Shown in pieces: positions 50,899-63,826 of a stretch of 64,000 nt of DNA. The stretch comes from Toxorhynchites rutilus septentrionalis (Eukaryota > Arthropoda > Insecta > Diptera > Culicidae). Every line of letters begins with the position of its first letter. Position 1 is the first letter of the stretch. The notes beneath the pieces are model-generated. The model did no database searches. It was not told the origin of the DNA and saw only the letters and a program-made list of their open reading frames with translations. Location: assembly GCF_029784135.1 (NCBI RefSeq), contig NC_073746.1, forward strand, positions 117,178,035 through 117,242,034, in the 5' to 3' direction. Both the position numbers and the translations under genes were made by a program.

Positions 50899-52157
50899 TC
50901 TATATATATAAAAATGGATTTCTGTCTGTCTGTCTGTCTGTCTGATTCTTATGGAATCGGAAACTACTGAACCGATTAACATGAATATTGGTATGTATGG
51001 GCTTTTGGGGCCAGGGACGGTTTTAGTGATATTTTGAAACCCCTACCCCTTCTCTAAGGGGGGACTGCCATACGAATGAAACACAAATTTCTGTATTACT
51101 CGAGAATTAATCAAGCAAATGAAACCAAATTTGACATATGGAGGTTTTAGGGTGCAATCAATGTTTTTACGATGGTTGGATGCTCCTCCCCCTCTCTTAG
51201 GGGGGGTTGCTATACATAGGAAACTCAAATTTCTGCATTACTCGATATTTAAGCAAGCAAAAGGAACCAAATTTTGCATGCGGAGGTTTTAGGGTGCAAT
51301 AAATGATTCTATGGTGGTTAGATACTCCTCTTCCCTCTCTAAGGGGGAGCTGCCAAACAAATGAAGCACAAATTACAAGGGACACACAAACACAAACTTC
51401 TGCATAACTCGAGAACTAATCAAACGAATGGAGCCAAATTTGGGATGTGAGGGTATTTGGGTATGCGAAATGTTTCTATGATGGTATGACAGCCCTCCCT
51501 CCTCTGGAATGGAGAGGGGGTTCCATGAAAATATTACGCATATTTCAACCAAAAATATTCCAACCAAACATGACAATTGAAAATTTTCGGAAAACTCTGA
51601 AGGTAAAAGGGAAAATTCGGAAAATTAAAATCCCATATGTTCTACAATTACATAGTGACAAGTGATGTTAGTCCATTTGATGTTTGCGCTAGCGAAATTG
51701 ATCTTTGTTCGAAACTGGAAATGGATTTTAATGTGATGAAACGCACTCCTATATTTTCTTCTATCTACACCAATAAAAAAGTATCGTCGAATGTGTTGAT
51801 AAGAGCAGAACTCGAGTAAGCAATTGTCCGATTTAGGGCTGTCTTTATTCTATCATATTTTTGATATAAAACATTTATTCCATGTAACGGAGAAACATGT
51901 TATTTGCAAGTGGTTGAAAAATCTTGAACGGGAATTGTGTCTGAAAATAATCTGATATTATAATGATGAGTTTTGGTAGAAATACTAGGAATTTTATAGT
52001 AAAAAGTAAATTCAACGAGGTCGATTAGAAGATCAATCAATGAACAGTTCTGCGATTGGACCCATGAACTTGCTCATAGTAAGAAAACGTGAATGTTTGA
52101 ACGTATTGATAACAAAAAACAAATTTTGGGCGACACGAAGTTTGCCGGGTCAGCTAG
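50899..52157 (+). mobile_element. Helitron-like 'mini-me' element, plus strand, both ends present
   Basis: Starts TCTATATATATAAAAATGG followed by (GTCT)n and GATTCTTATGGAATCGGAAA. It has two to three ~140-bp units with CTGCCATACGAATGAAACAC, then a segment including TTTGCGCTAGCGAAATTGAT and AACGCACTCCTAT, and ends GACACGAAGTTTGCCGGGTC, AG, CTAG (52154-52157). Flanks are A and T, no duplication. It is 1259 bp and the most complete reference for this family in the window. Confidence 0.9.
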
Positions 52158-52699
52158 TCAGAATATAAAAATGAATTATCTAAGGCGTTACATAGCCGTT
52201 TTTTTGATATATCATTTTTTCGATTTTTAATATGCTGTAAACAGCGAAAATAACTCATTTTTGAAAAAAGTGGTCGCCATTTTGGAATTTTTTCGAATTT
52301 AAAAAAAAAATCACTATACAACGCTTTAGGTATTGTTTCAAAATATTCATTGGAATTCGTTCTGCGACACCCCATTGCTTCATAACCGATACCACCAGCA
52401 AGGTACCGATTTTCAGACAGCATCTACGCATCCAGCTGTCAACAGTGTAATAATCATTATTCGTGCACTCAAAAAATGGAAAATACATCTTCAAATATAC
52501 CTTGAACAATAATCAAAATATCCGAACACTTAACTTAACTTAACACCTAACATCCGAAAAAAAATTACGAAAATTCATTATTTTCCGATCTTCCAGACAG
52601 GGGTACCCCCTTAAATCGCCAAACGTGTTGCTTAGCGTAAAGCTTGAGAACGGTTCGTCCGTTGCGCGCCCATACGTTACTACGTTACTACGAGAAAAA
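52158..52699. other. Unassigned sequence
   Basis: May be the continuation of the element whose 3' end is at 50486, but I could not verify this. Otherwise nothing recognised. Confidence 0.35.
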
Positions 52700-53110
52700 A
52701 TGTTTCTTTTTTTTTTTGAAAACTTTGAAGGAAAATTCGTAAAATTGAATGACTGCGTGTTTGGCATGAAATAATTGAGTTAACTTTGGGTGGATTAAAT
52801 AATCTCCAACGAGAACTGTGTATGATATTAATGTTATATTACCAGGTCCGTTTTGGTAGAATTCTCAGAAAATTTAATTAAGAAATTAGAAAAATGTTTG
52901 AAGGACTACAGGTTCTGAGCATTCAGATAACATCAAGTAAGAATTCGCTTTTCATTTTTAACAATTTGAAACTGCTTTCGAGTTTGATAACCTGATAGAC
53001 TTATATGCTTCACACCACCGTAGATGTCTACACTACTTTTTTTTGGTATGGGACCCACGAGCGATCGTTTAGTAAGCAAACGCGAAGTGCCGAAAATATT
53101 CACGTTCACG
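52700..53110 (+). repeat. Highly decayed Helitron-like copy
   Basis: GAAAACTTTGAAGGAAAATT near 52719, CGAGAACTGTGTATGATATTA near 52810, GTTTTGGTAGAATTCT near 52850 and GGGACCCACGAGCGATCGTT followed by AGTAAGCAAACGCGAA near 53050 line up in order with 51590-52095. No termini preserved. Confidence 0.6.
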
Positions 53111-53572
53111 GCATACAAAAACGTCGAATTTCAGCATGCCTTGTCGATAAATATGGATACAACACTATCAATGAACACCAGTGCAATGAACATCAACATC
53201 AGCTTGCCATAAAGTTCATTTTTCATTTGCATATTCATTTTCGCCATGATATTCGTAACGTCGAAATTAAATATCATTGCGTTTTAGTGAAAATCAAAGC
53301 ATAAAATTCAATGTCAACTAATTGAGAGTAAAATCGATTAATGGTAAGGGATAGCCATTTATTATACAAAATTCTTGACATTGGCAATGAAATGTATGAT
53401 ATAACTTTAGCTATATTTTATGAATCTACTCCCGATTGGCCAGAAATGGCGTACACCCCAATTATATGGGCAATGGGTGACAATAACAGACGAGCGAAAA
53501 ACGAACATAATCTTGTTTTGATTTCCGGTTTAATGATACTGGCTATAAATGACTAGCAATCATATAAAACCC
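53111..53572. other. Unassigned AT-rich sequence
   Basis: No repeat or gene recognised. Confidence 0.35.
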
Positions 53573-53612
53573 CTACGATATGGGTATTGGATGGAAGGGC
53601 TTAAACAGCGGA
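53573..53612 (-). repeat. Relic of the CCATATTGATGGGG minisatellite unit
   Basis: AAAACCCCTACGATATGGGT followed by ATTGGATGGAAGGGCTT is a diverged reverse complement of the unit core at 3140-3190. It shows the minisatellite sequence is dispersed and not confined to 2.0-3.7 kb. Confidence 0.6.
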
Positions 53613-55368
53613 AGTCGAATATCGTATTCCGGTGGCTTCCGGTGCATTGAAAACCGCCCTAGGAGACCGAAAATGGAGTTAGTGAAATGGAGTTAGATAA
53701 AGAAAGTGTTAGAAACTAAGATCGTGTTAAAGCGAAATGGCGATAGTAAAAGATCATATAAAGCGGAAACGGAAACGGGAACGGACCGTACCCTTCACGA
53801 TAAAGATCGCGAGTTTAATTCTCACTCCCGACATTCTTCCAAAAATGGAAGTGACAAGCTAGCCAAAAAGGTGTTGAAAGTCATTATAATACAGTATAAA
53901 AAAGAAAAAGAAACGGAAACGGAAACGGAACGCTCAACGCCGTTCAACGCAAGATGTCGCTCAACCGCTCAACACCGCACAACGGTCAACGCTCAACGAA
54001 AGCTAATGCTGCCTTCTTCGGATTCCTTTGTTTCTAAATATGGAAATCAAACACGTTTTCAATAGAAATTCACTGCAAGCGATGAGGATCAACTTAACGT
54101 TCGTGATAATCACCTGAAATTATTGACAGTAATGGAAGTGCCTGAATGCAGGCTTTCGAAATTCGTTCATGCTCTATTCGTTCAATATACCAGACAAAGT
54201 TCACGCGTCTCGACTCTTGTGTTATACTCATTATGACAGATATGGCGTTGAGTTTTAACAGAAGAAAATTCATCCGACACTGGGAAAAAGCTAATGTCTT
54301 CATTCGTGAACAGATTTTGATAATTTGTGGCACTGTTCTAAAGTGTTAATTTTTCTAAGTGAAAAATCTTTTTGCTCTCCAATATGTATAATTTAAAACT
54401 TATGATTCTCGTAACATGCGTAATTTATAGAAAAAACATGTATTACAATATTTATCACCCGAACACATGAAATTACACAAAATAAATCATAATATAATGT
54501 AACTATTTCAGCAGTACTTTCCTCATAGCAATTTCGCGTATTTTTCTCAAAGACTTTATATGGGCTGAATATGTTCTGTTCTATCCATTCTATCGTATCG
54601 CACAGATTTCAGAGCAACTATACCTGTATCCGTTCATTTTTTTCTTCATCTTCATCTTCCTCATCATCGGTATCATCACCCTTAACCGCACTATACTGAT
54701 AATTTGGCTGTCAAAAAGGTGTGAGTGACATATTCTTTCTTTTTCGAGCTCGAGCTTTCGGGTAATCATAAATAAGGTTCTCAGACATTTGTTAATTTTG
54801 TCTTTTTTTAACAAAATATTAATTTGATTTCTCAATTTTGTCAGTTTTGATTTCTGCAACGCTTTTTTTCTTCAAATGGGTTTATGTAATGTTTTCATGT
54901 TTTGAAAAATAAACCAGATTCACCACAAAAATGAACCCTCTCATCGGCCAATTCATGAATCTTCATGCAAGAAAAATTTTGGATATTTCATAAATCTTGA
55001 AATCTTGAAAAATCTCGGGTACTTAAAATCTTGATAATCGGACGAAAACTTTTCGCCACATACAAAATTAAAGGTCTTTGAATGCCGAATATTTTTTTTT
55101 TCAAAATTAAGGTAACACTGAACTTAAACGACGCAGAAACTCCAAAATAAGGTGCAAACTTCTTAGCCTGCAGGTGAATCATTTTAGAAGAAATGCTATT
55201 GTTAGGCTCACGTTGTTTGAGAAATCACGTGAATACAGCTGTGTCTAGCTGGCTGTATTTTACAGTAAAATATTGAATTATAGTTTTTTTTTTGAATATG
55301 AGAACAATTCTATCGTCAGCAGCATATTCAATTCGTCTTCTGCTGCTTTTCACAACAGACAGGTTCAC
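53613..55368. other. Unassigned sequence with short GAAACG and CTCAACG iterations
   Basis: 53765-53790 and 53910-53930 carry GGAAACGGAAACGG-type repeats and 53930-54000 iterates CTCAACG. The 119-codon frame at 53706-54065 is a by-product of this composition. The remainder is AT-rich and unassigned; a TCATCT-rich stretch lies near 54640-54670. Confidence 0.4.
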
Positions 55369-55380
55369 AATTTTGTACTT

Positions 55381-56888
55381 TTTTTTATTCAAATCATTTA
55401 TTTTTACAGGCTCAGTTACATAAGTTTAAAGGAGCCGAGCTCCTGACTGTATTGTTACTAGTATATATACATTTTTCCCTTATTCTAATGTTAATAATAT
55501 AGGAAACCGATTACTCGCGGTCGACTCGAGTTTAGAAGGGTGACATATTTTCTTCAGGAAAAGGAGGGGATATGAGGATATATTGACAATGATCTCACTC
55601 ACACTCTCAATCACATTCATCACACTCAATTCTTAAACCTATCTTATATCTAATATGTATTTACATTTCATCTTATTCTTAAGAAGGGATCCGATCTCTC
55701 ACAAAGGAAAAGGAAAAAGAAAAACTAAGGGTATAAGGACAATCACACACGAAGATCGATAGCTTTAAGGAATACATATATTTGGGACATGTAATCAAGG
55801 TCTAACCGAGCCAACACGTCTTTCACCGGCACCATGGGCTGCCTTCCTCGGGCCCGAAGGGTGTCTTCTAAATTCGATCTGGCGACAAGATACAGCTCGT
55901 ACGACCAAACAACGTGCTCGATGTCGTGGTAACCTTGGCCTCAAACATAAAGATTGTTGTCGGCAAGATTAATACGAAAGAGTAGCGCGTCTAACGAACA
56001 GTGATTGGACATGAGTCGGGAGAAGGTGCGAATAAAGTCCCGACTCAAGTCCAGACTTTTGAACCATGGTTTGAGGCTAACCTTAGGGATAATCGAGTGG
56101 AGCCACCGGCCCAATTCATCTTCGTTCCATTTGCGTTGCCAGTTAACTATGGTATTTGTGCGGACTAAAGAATAAAATTCATTGAAGGCGATTTGACGCT
56201 GATAAATATCGCCTTCAATTGCACCTACCTTTGCTAATGAGTCAGCCCTCTCATTACCCGGAATTGAGCAATGTGAAGGGACCCAGACAAAGGTAATGAC
56301 ATAACAGCGTCTGAATAAAGCACTCAAAATTTCTCGTATTCTCTCAAGGAAGTACGGCGAGTGCTTTTCCGGCCTCACTGAACGGATAGCTTCGACAGAG
56401 CTAAGACTATCCGTTACAATGTAATAGTGTTCAACAGGTCGTGAGGCGACGCTGTCCAGCGCCCAGTGTATCGCTGCCAATTCAGCAATATACACTGAGC
56501 AAGGATTCTGAAGACTGTGGGAGGTGCTAAAAAATTCGTTGAATACTCCAAATCCTGTGGACTCATTCATAGAGGACCCATCAGTAAAGTACATATTATC
56601 ACAATTGATATCCCCATACTTTGCATCGAAGATCGTTGGAACGATCCTCGATCGAAGATAATCTGATGTTCCATGGATATCCTGCTTCATGGACAGATCA
56701 AAATGCACAGAGGAATTGATGTAGTCAGGAAAACAAACACGGTTGGGAATATACGAAGAAGGATCAACATGCATGGAGATGAATTCATGATATGGACTCA
56801 TGAACCCAGATTGAAAATTTAGCTCGATCAGCCGTTCAAAATTTCCGATCACAAATGGGTTCATAACCTTACAACGGATGAGGAACCG
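55381..56888 (-). mobile_element. 5'-truncated I-clade LINE with 12-bp TSD
   Basis: AATTTTGTACTT at 55369-55380 and 56889-56900 is the target duplication. The T run at 55381 is the minus-strand A tail. The insert holds the RNase H region, C-terminus and ~500 bp of 3' UTR; all of the reverse transcriptase is missing. It is a close relative of the insertion at 23566-24332 (long shared stretch in the WLHSIIPKVSLKPWFKSLDL region). Confidence 0.93.
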
Positions 56889-56912
56889 AATTTTGTACTT
56901 GTCCTTAAACAT
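55941..56912 (-). pseudogene. LINE ORF2: RNase H domain and C-terminus
   Basis: A 323-codon frame with a ribonuclease H domain. Catalytic residues are visible: Asp111 in YFTDGSS, Glu144 in IAELAAIHWA, Asp168 in IVTDSLSS, His214 and Asp224 in VPSHCSIPGNERADSLAK. This domain removes RNA from the cDNA hybrid during retrotransposition and is typical of the I clade. The first eight residues, including the apparent start Met, come from flanking DNA and the target duplication, so the frame is a fragment. It ends early at TGA near 55941, where the sister copy has Cys in CVCGRGYHDIEH, and WSC has become WSY. The remaining ~65 codons continue in frame after the stop to about 55757. Confidence 0.93.
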
Positions 56913-58739
56913 TTTTGTGATTGTCGTTCTGTGTACACAGACTTATTTAGTTTTTTGTGCTTTGAATAAGGCGTTGTATTTTAGATCCATGAAAAGGTCC
57001 AGTTGTTTGTAAAGTTAAACAAATTATATTTTTTTATTATTATAAATTCTTATGTCCATTTTTTTATATACATATGTTATGTACAACGCTTTCTTCAGGT
57101 TTCTTCGTTCACGTAAGTCCATGCTTAGAAGTGAGCATTCTCGAGTATTTAAATTTCCCACTAATCAATTGGATTTGCGCTCTGGAGGATTTTTTAAAAC
57201 TTCGCAAAAGCTATCACAAAAAAATATCACCCACTAATATGTAATTCTACAATTGACGAAATAAAACCATTCAACATTTGACATTCGATCAATGGCCGTG
57301 AATTTCATCAAACGCAATCAAAGAAAGCTTTTCAAATCGCATCATAAATTGCTCATTTGTTACATTGCATGTTGTTGCCTCTGATGCTAGGAGCAGCTTT
57401 CAGAAGAAATGGGTGGTATATGTTACACATCATAAATTCTTTGGTGAATAAATCTGACAAATACAGTTGGCATGAAAGCTTTAACATATTGTTTTTCTGT
57501 TTAACTCTTTTGTTTTGTTCAATAATTTAACGTAGAATTGAATATCACATTATTCCTTACATTTCGAAAAAGTGTTATAATCGAGACATTACTGTATCAT
57601 TTTTCAGCCGAATCATTGACCTAATTTCTTGAAATGAAAGCGTATAGTGATGTCGTATCGGTCTTATAAGAATAGTTGTTTTGGTATTTAAATATTTCGA
57701 AATGCTACGAACTTCAAGTTTTGTCGTACTTTGAGTTTTGTAACAAAAATAGTACAAATCAAAGGAAATAGTAACAACTAAAGAAAATCAAGAATGTATC
57801 TCAAAAACGAACTTTTCTGGAATAATCAATAGTTATTCCGAAAATTTACGTTCGTGAATTATAACAAAATTAATATATACACTCAGCGAGATCAATATTT
57901 GAAAGGCTAAAACTTAGTGAAAAATAAGTAAGGTAAGGTTCAATTATTGTTTTCACGGAAAAGAATCTAATTTTATCATGTATATTAATAGATTCTTCTT
58001 CTCGCGGCGACTAACTAAATGTCCTAAATTATAACATATGGCATGTAATAATGATTTTAATTTAGATAGACCGTTTGAGACAGTTTTTAACTTCTAGGAG
58101 TTATTACCCTATAATCTTAAAAACTTTTCACAAATCTTATCTTATCTCATAAATTATCTTTCTAAATTAACAAAAAAAAAGGTTATATCTCGAGAAGATT
58201 CATTCTTGGTATAAAGAGATATACAGCTAATTTTTTAATGCATGCTTTACCACTTTTTGTTAGAAATTTGCAACTACATTCAAAAATTTGATTGAAAAAT
58301 TAAAGAAAGTAATGTTTGTCATATGCCACTATTTAGCAAATTGGAACAGATTTTTTTGTTGAAAATGACAAAGAAAAACTGAAAGATAATGCTTTAAGAT
58401 AAAACAAAGAAAAGAATTGATCAGTGTATTTTAGCATAACTCTTAATTTGTAACTACAAGGCTAAGGCAACCAGCTTATGCACATGAAGCAAGATGGGGT
58501 TTCGAGCGGTATAAAGACATTGAAAAAATAAAAATAAAAATCGCATCGGATTGATATCCTCTCTAAAAGAGTGTTTTCTGCAAGTGGTAAAAAAATCTTG
58601 AAAATTTTAGTTCATGATTTTTTGTCTATGACATGAACCAATAATTTTAATTGCGGTTTTCAATATTCAGAACTGCCTTTAGACATGCTAATTCTGAAAA
58701 AAGGTTACGTTTAGTCAATTGATATTCAAAAATATTCAA
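56901..58739. other. AT-rich sequence, nothing identified
   Basis: No shared repeats, RNA genes or credible open frames recognised across this stretch. Confidence 0.4.
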
Positions 58740-59960
58740 GCCGGTGGCACTTTCCTTCGTGGATGTGAATGGTTTTCAACCGAAAAGCACATTTCGATCA
58801 GAGAAGTAGTTTTCAAATATTACTACCTCTAAGTAAGAACCCTATTTCGAGAAAACAACCCAAGGGAAGTATTACGTCACTCCCTGTAGTCTTGTGCTAT
58901 CCATAGTCAGCTGTTTCATTCTTTTTAATCTCTCTACCATTCATTTGAATATTATGCTGCAGGCAGCGCATCAATCACTCGCCTAATTTCGCATTCATTA
59001 ATAACACATTGCTGAGTTCAGCATTCGTTCCTGAAATCACACCCTGTATCTTTTTTTTTTTCCCCATTTGCCATCACCATCAACGTCACACAGATTGACC
59101 CACATTCTACCGGACTGATCGACCCGGCCCCCGCCCGAAACGACAATTCAGAAGAAAAAAAACAAATTGAACGTCATTTCTGAGATTTACTTTCTTTCTG
59201 TTGCATTTTGTTTTTTGATTACGTGTTCCGTTTCGGATGAAACAGGTTCCTGCAGCAGCAACAGTTTCACTTGCTTCTACTCGGCCAGGGAAATTGGTGT
59301 TTTGTTGGTGCAACGCACGGTTCGATTGTCCTCCAGGCAAAAGGGAACAAATCGGGTTAGAGCACGGATGGACGTTTAATTTTTAGGGTTGGCCAAGATA
59401 AACAGACGCCAACGCTCTAACACTGAAGGGTCGAGTTCGACTTCGTGGCGGTGGTGATTAAGGTTGAATTTCTTTTTTTTTGGTGCTCATTCATCCCGAA
59501 GTGGCGGAGACCCATATTGGTGATGTTGGGTCAGCCAAGTCGCGCCGAGAGCTAAGAGCTACGACATTTCTTCGAAAAAAACAACGATTTATTGATTTAG
59601 TGAAAGTGATATGTGCTATAAATCAAGATTAGTCGTAAAGTTCGAGCGTGTCCAACACGGTGGTCCAGAAGGAAAGATACTTGTTACAGGGCACAGAAAC
59701 AGATGTTGAGTGCACTCGCAGTGGAATGACCTATTCCATATTTTTGTCATTTCATGATGGACTCAACGAAAGAGTCACGTTCAGAACAAATAACAAACGC
59801 TCCGCATGCCGCCTCCAATTACTTCCGCATAACGTTGGCAAAGATGTCTTTCATGCAGAATGTGATGACCATCTTAGATGTGATTGGAGCAATGTGTTTT
59901 ACTCTATCATTACACTCAACAGTGGGCCGTAACCTGGAATGGAGTTTTGGCTAGTACCTT
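58740..59960. other. GC-richer, repeat-poor island without a recognisable gene
   Basis: Balanced composition without transposon families. Open frames at 59167-59379 and 59648-59932 lack recognisable domains. Could be host non-coding or transcribed sequence. Confidence 0.4.
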
Positions 59961-60909
59961 ATGGTGAACATCCTCGTATAAAACAATAACATATTGGTTC
60001 GAGTCATGAGTAAATTCCGTTATATCTAGATAAAATCTCTTGTCTACCCACTTGATTTATTAAAAAATATATATTTTAACAATTATTTATTCTCAAATAT
60101 TCTCGTTCATACCCGGGATATAAGTAAATTATTCCATATTGCACTAGTGTACATTTCTTTAAAACGTCACCCAAAATATAACCAAGCGTGATTTTTGACA
60201 TTACATTTTTAACGATGTACTTATGAAAATAATATAGAAATACTATCTTAAGGATGCGAAGTGCTTCTGGTAACTATACGCAAGGAATTTATATCAAACA
60301 CATTTTTGACACCCTGATTTATAACATTAAATAAGCTTAAAACAAAAAATGTGCTACTCTCCCATAGTGGTACAGCATTTACTCAAACGAGATGCGAGCT
60401 ATAAAAGCGCAATATGAGTGAGCGAAACAAGAGACACATTGCAAATAAGCATGCATTAACCATTTCCTCATTCTTTGCCACACACGGCCCCTGTCGCGAA
60501 AAGGTAACAGGTTTACGTTTATGCTCTTGTTTTCATTTCATATAATGCAAAGGAATATTCTCACACATTTGTGCAACGTGAAGTTTTTTTTTGTGCAATT
60601 CCAAGCTGACTTTCATTCTGAGAGAAAGAGAGGTCTGCTCCCATATATACAAACATTTTAAAACTCTTGAAACGCTAGTTTGGGTGTATAAACATTAAGG
60701 AAGAAGAGTAATTATTTTGTTTGATTATTGTTAATCCACAAATGTATGATGTAAAATGTAGCTAGGATATAAAAATTCTAAATATTTTTTTGCTTTCTAG
60801 ATAACGCGAATATTGCACGCCAAACATGCCATTTGCAAGAATATCATGCTATTATAAATATTACGATACTTCATTATAATACAAACTACTGTTCATTTTG
60901 GGTCATGGA
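59961..60909. other. Unassigned AT-rich sequence
   Basis: Nothing recognised. A moderately balanced stretch lies near 60360-60540. Confidence 0.35.
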
Positions 60910-62018
60910 TGTAAAATCAAATTTTTGACACCTTTATTGAGAGTCATCTTTTGTATCTAGAATGACAAACTGTACCTATAATAGGAATCTGAAACAAGTA
61001 ATTTACAATTCTGGATTCTATATCTCGAATTAGAGATCTGAATGCTTTGACCTTGGCTATCATTTTTGTCTGGAATCTAATATTTCGAACTGTTTCTATA
61101 AAAGGAAGCTACAGTAGCTTACCTAGAATCTGGAATCAATACCTGAAATTTAAAATCGGAATGTTTTGAAATTGGCCATCGATTAAGTCTGGAATTTGAA
61201 ATCAGTCTGCAAAATCGCCAATCCGCCAAACTGGAATCCGAAAATAGTTCTCAAATATTCACAGGTCATTTTAATGTAATATCCCGAATTATTGGACTGT
61301 ATTTAGAAAAGGAATCTTAAGTGGTTAATTTAGAAACAGAATCTGAATCAGAACTCTGAAATCTATATTCCCAAATATTCACATTTAGAATTATTGTGAA
61401 ATATTAAAATATTCATCTGTATCCATAAAAAGAATAAAATTTTCAAAATTGGATTCTGGAATATCCAGAATTTCAGATCTGATTGTTTTGAAGCTGACTA
61501 TGACTAATCAATGGAAACTGTAATCGAATTATAAAATCGCCAATATAAAATTTGGATTCAGATTCTGGAATCAGGAATGGGAAATCTGTTTATGCACATG
61601 ATGCTTTTATGTGAGATTTGTAACTGAATTTTGCCATCTAGCGTTTGGAACCTGTGGAATTAGATTTTGTATTCTAAATAGAGAATCAGAATCCAAAGTT
61701 TGCATATGGATTCTATGAAGGATGGATGAGTCGGATTTGGGATAAGATCTGAAATTGCTCTGAAATCAGATTACAATTCGGATTCGTATCCTGAATCTGT
61801 AATCGTTATTCGTATCAAGAATCAACACTATGGATTGAGACATTTTGAATTCGAAACTTCAAAAATACGATAGGAATTTAGACCTGGAATTCGCATCTGT
61901 AATCTGAAATCTAAGACGAAGAAATCGGAATCCCTAATTCTGAATCCCATATCTGAAATCTGAAACTTGGAATCAGTAAGGAAATTAGGAACCTGTTGTT
62001 TGACTCTAATATTAAATA

Positions 62019-63236
62019 CTAGCTGACCGGCAAACTTTGTCCCGCCCAAAATTTGTTTTTTATTATCAATACCTTCAAACATTCACGATTTCTTACTATG
62101 AGCAAGTTCATGGGTCATTCATTGATTGATTTTCTATTCGACCCCGTTGAATTTACCTTTTACTATAAAATTCCTAGTATTTCTAACAAAACTCATCATT
62201 ATAATAAAAGATTATTTTCAGACACAATTCTCGTGCAAGATTTTTCAACCACTTGCAAATAACATGTTTCTCCGTTACATGGAATAAATGTTTCATACAG
62301 AAAATATAATAGAATAAAGACAGCCCTAAATCGGACAATTCTTTCCTCGAGTTCTGCTCTTATCAACACATCCGGCGATCCTTTTTTTGTATAGATAGAA
62401 GAAGATATAGGAGTGCGTTTCATCACATTAAAATCCATTTCCAGTTTCGAACAAAGATCAATTTCACTAGCGCAAACATCAAATGGACTAGCAGCACTTG
62501 TCGTTATGTAATTATAGAGCATATGGGAATATTATAGAAACATTTCCCATACCCAAAAATCCTCACATCCCAAATTATGCTTGATTAGTTCTCGAGTTAT
62601 GCAGAAGTTTGTGTTTCGTTTGTATGGCAGCCCCCCCTTAGAGAACCATAGAAACGATTCAACGTTTCGTGCCCCGTAAAACCTTCACATGCCAAATGTG
62701 GCTCCATTTGCTTGATTAGATTTCGAATTATGCAGAAATTTGTGTTTCATTTGTATGACAGCCCACCCTTAGAGAGCGGGAGGAGTATCTAACTACCATA
62801 GAAATATTTATTGCAAACGAAACCAAATTTGGTATATGGAGGTTTTAGACATGCCAAATTTGTTTCATTTGCTTGGATAATTCTCGAGTAATGCAGAAAT
62901 TTGTGTTTCATTTGTATGGAATCCACCCCCCCTCCCCTCCATAGAGAGGGGAGTGGAGAATCTAACCACCATAGAAACATTTATTGCACCCTAAAACCTC
63001 CACATGCCAAATTTGGGTTCATTCGCTTCATTAATTCTCGAGTAATGTAGAAATTTTGTGTTTCATTTGTATGGCAGCCCTCCCCTTAGAGAGGGGGGAG
63101 GGGTCTGAAACTATCACGAAAACCTTCCCCGACCCCAAAAACCCCTACATTGATCGGTTCAGTAGTTTCCGAGTCCATAAGAATCAGACAGACAGACAGA
63201 CAGACAGAAATCCATTTTTATATGTCTTTATCTAGT
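62019..63236 (-). mobile_element. Helitron-like 'mini-me' element, minus strand
   Basis: 3' end CTAG at 62019-62022 after the minus-strand GACAAAGTTTGCCGGTCAG. The body parallels 50899-52157, with GGAGTGCGTTTCATCACATT at 62411-62430, several ~140-bp units with TTTGTATGGCAGC, and (CAGA)n at 63187-63208. The TA part is short and its TC terminus diverged (around 63230-63236). It interrupts the GGAATCT satellite. Confidence 0.87.
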
Positions 63237-63771
63237 TTCAATGAAACAGGAATTCCGATGAGGAATTAGCATTAGAAATCGGAATGTTTATATGAAATCT
63301 AAATACCGGGGTAAATGTAAACTGAAATCTGGAATTTCTGCAATCTCTGGAATCTCTGGAATCTCAAAGATCACTGGAATCACTGGAATCTCTGTAATCG
63401 CTGGACTTTCTGGAGTCTCTGGAATCTCTAAAATCACAGGAATCACAGGAATCATTGAAAGTTTTGGAATCTCAGGAACTTTAGCAACTCTGAAATTTTT
63501 GGTGTATTGGCCGAGTCTGAAAACATTGGAAACATGGTATTAGATAAGGAACTGGGAATCTGTATCTGGAACATATTTATTTAATATCCATTTTCGATCC
63601 AAATCCGTAGGGTTCTGGTATCTGGAATTTAAAATTGAATCAAGAATTCCGATGAGGAACTGGATTTGATATTGGGAAACTGTTAACATATCTAAAGACC
63701 GAAGGTACTGCAAACTAAAATTCGAGTCTTTAATCAGGATTCTGGAATCTCTGAAATCTATGAACATACTC

Positions 63772-63826
63772 CTGAGACGAACCAGCCCAGGAGGCTGAAA
63801 GTCTCAAAAATAAAGAATTAAAAAAA
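63772..63826 (+). mobile_element. 55-bp 3'-end remnant of a LINE or SINE with 13-bp TSD
   Basis: The insert starts CTGAGACGAACC and folds as a nested hairpin (GAGAC with GTCTC outside, AGCC with GGCT inside), followed by AAAAATAAAGAATTAAAAAA as tail. TATGAACATACTC (63759-63771) and TATGGACATACTC (63827-63839) match at 12 of 13 positions and fit a target duplication. It is an extreme 5' truncation. Confidence 0.82.

Noticed and set aside
53706..54065. 119-codon Lys/Glu/Thr-rich frame
   Set aside because: It is dominated by GGAAACG and CTCAACG iterations, also seen near 20650. No protein features.
63292..63543. Ser-Gly-Ile-Thr repeat protein
   Set aside because: It is the translation of the GGAATCTCT satellite. 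Other frames of the same tract also lack stops, and there is no flanking gene structure.
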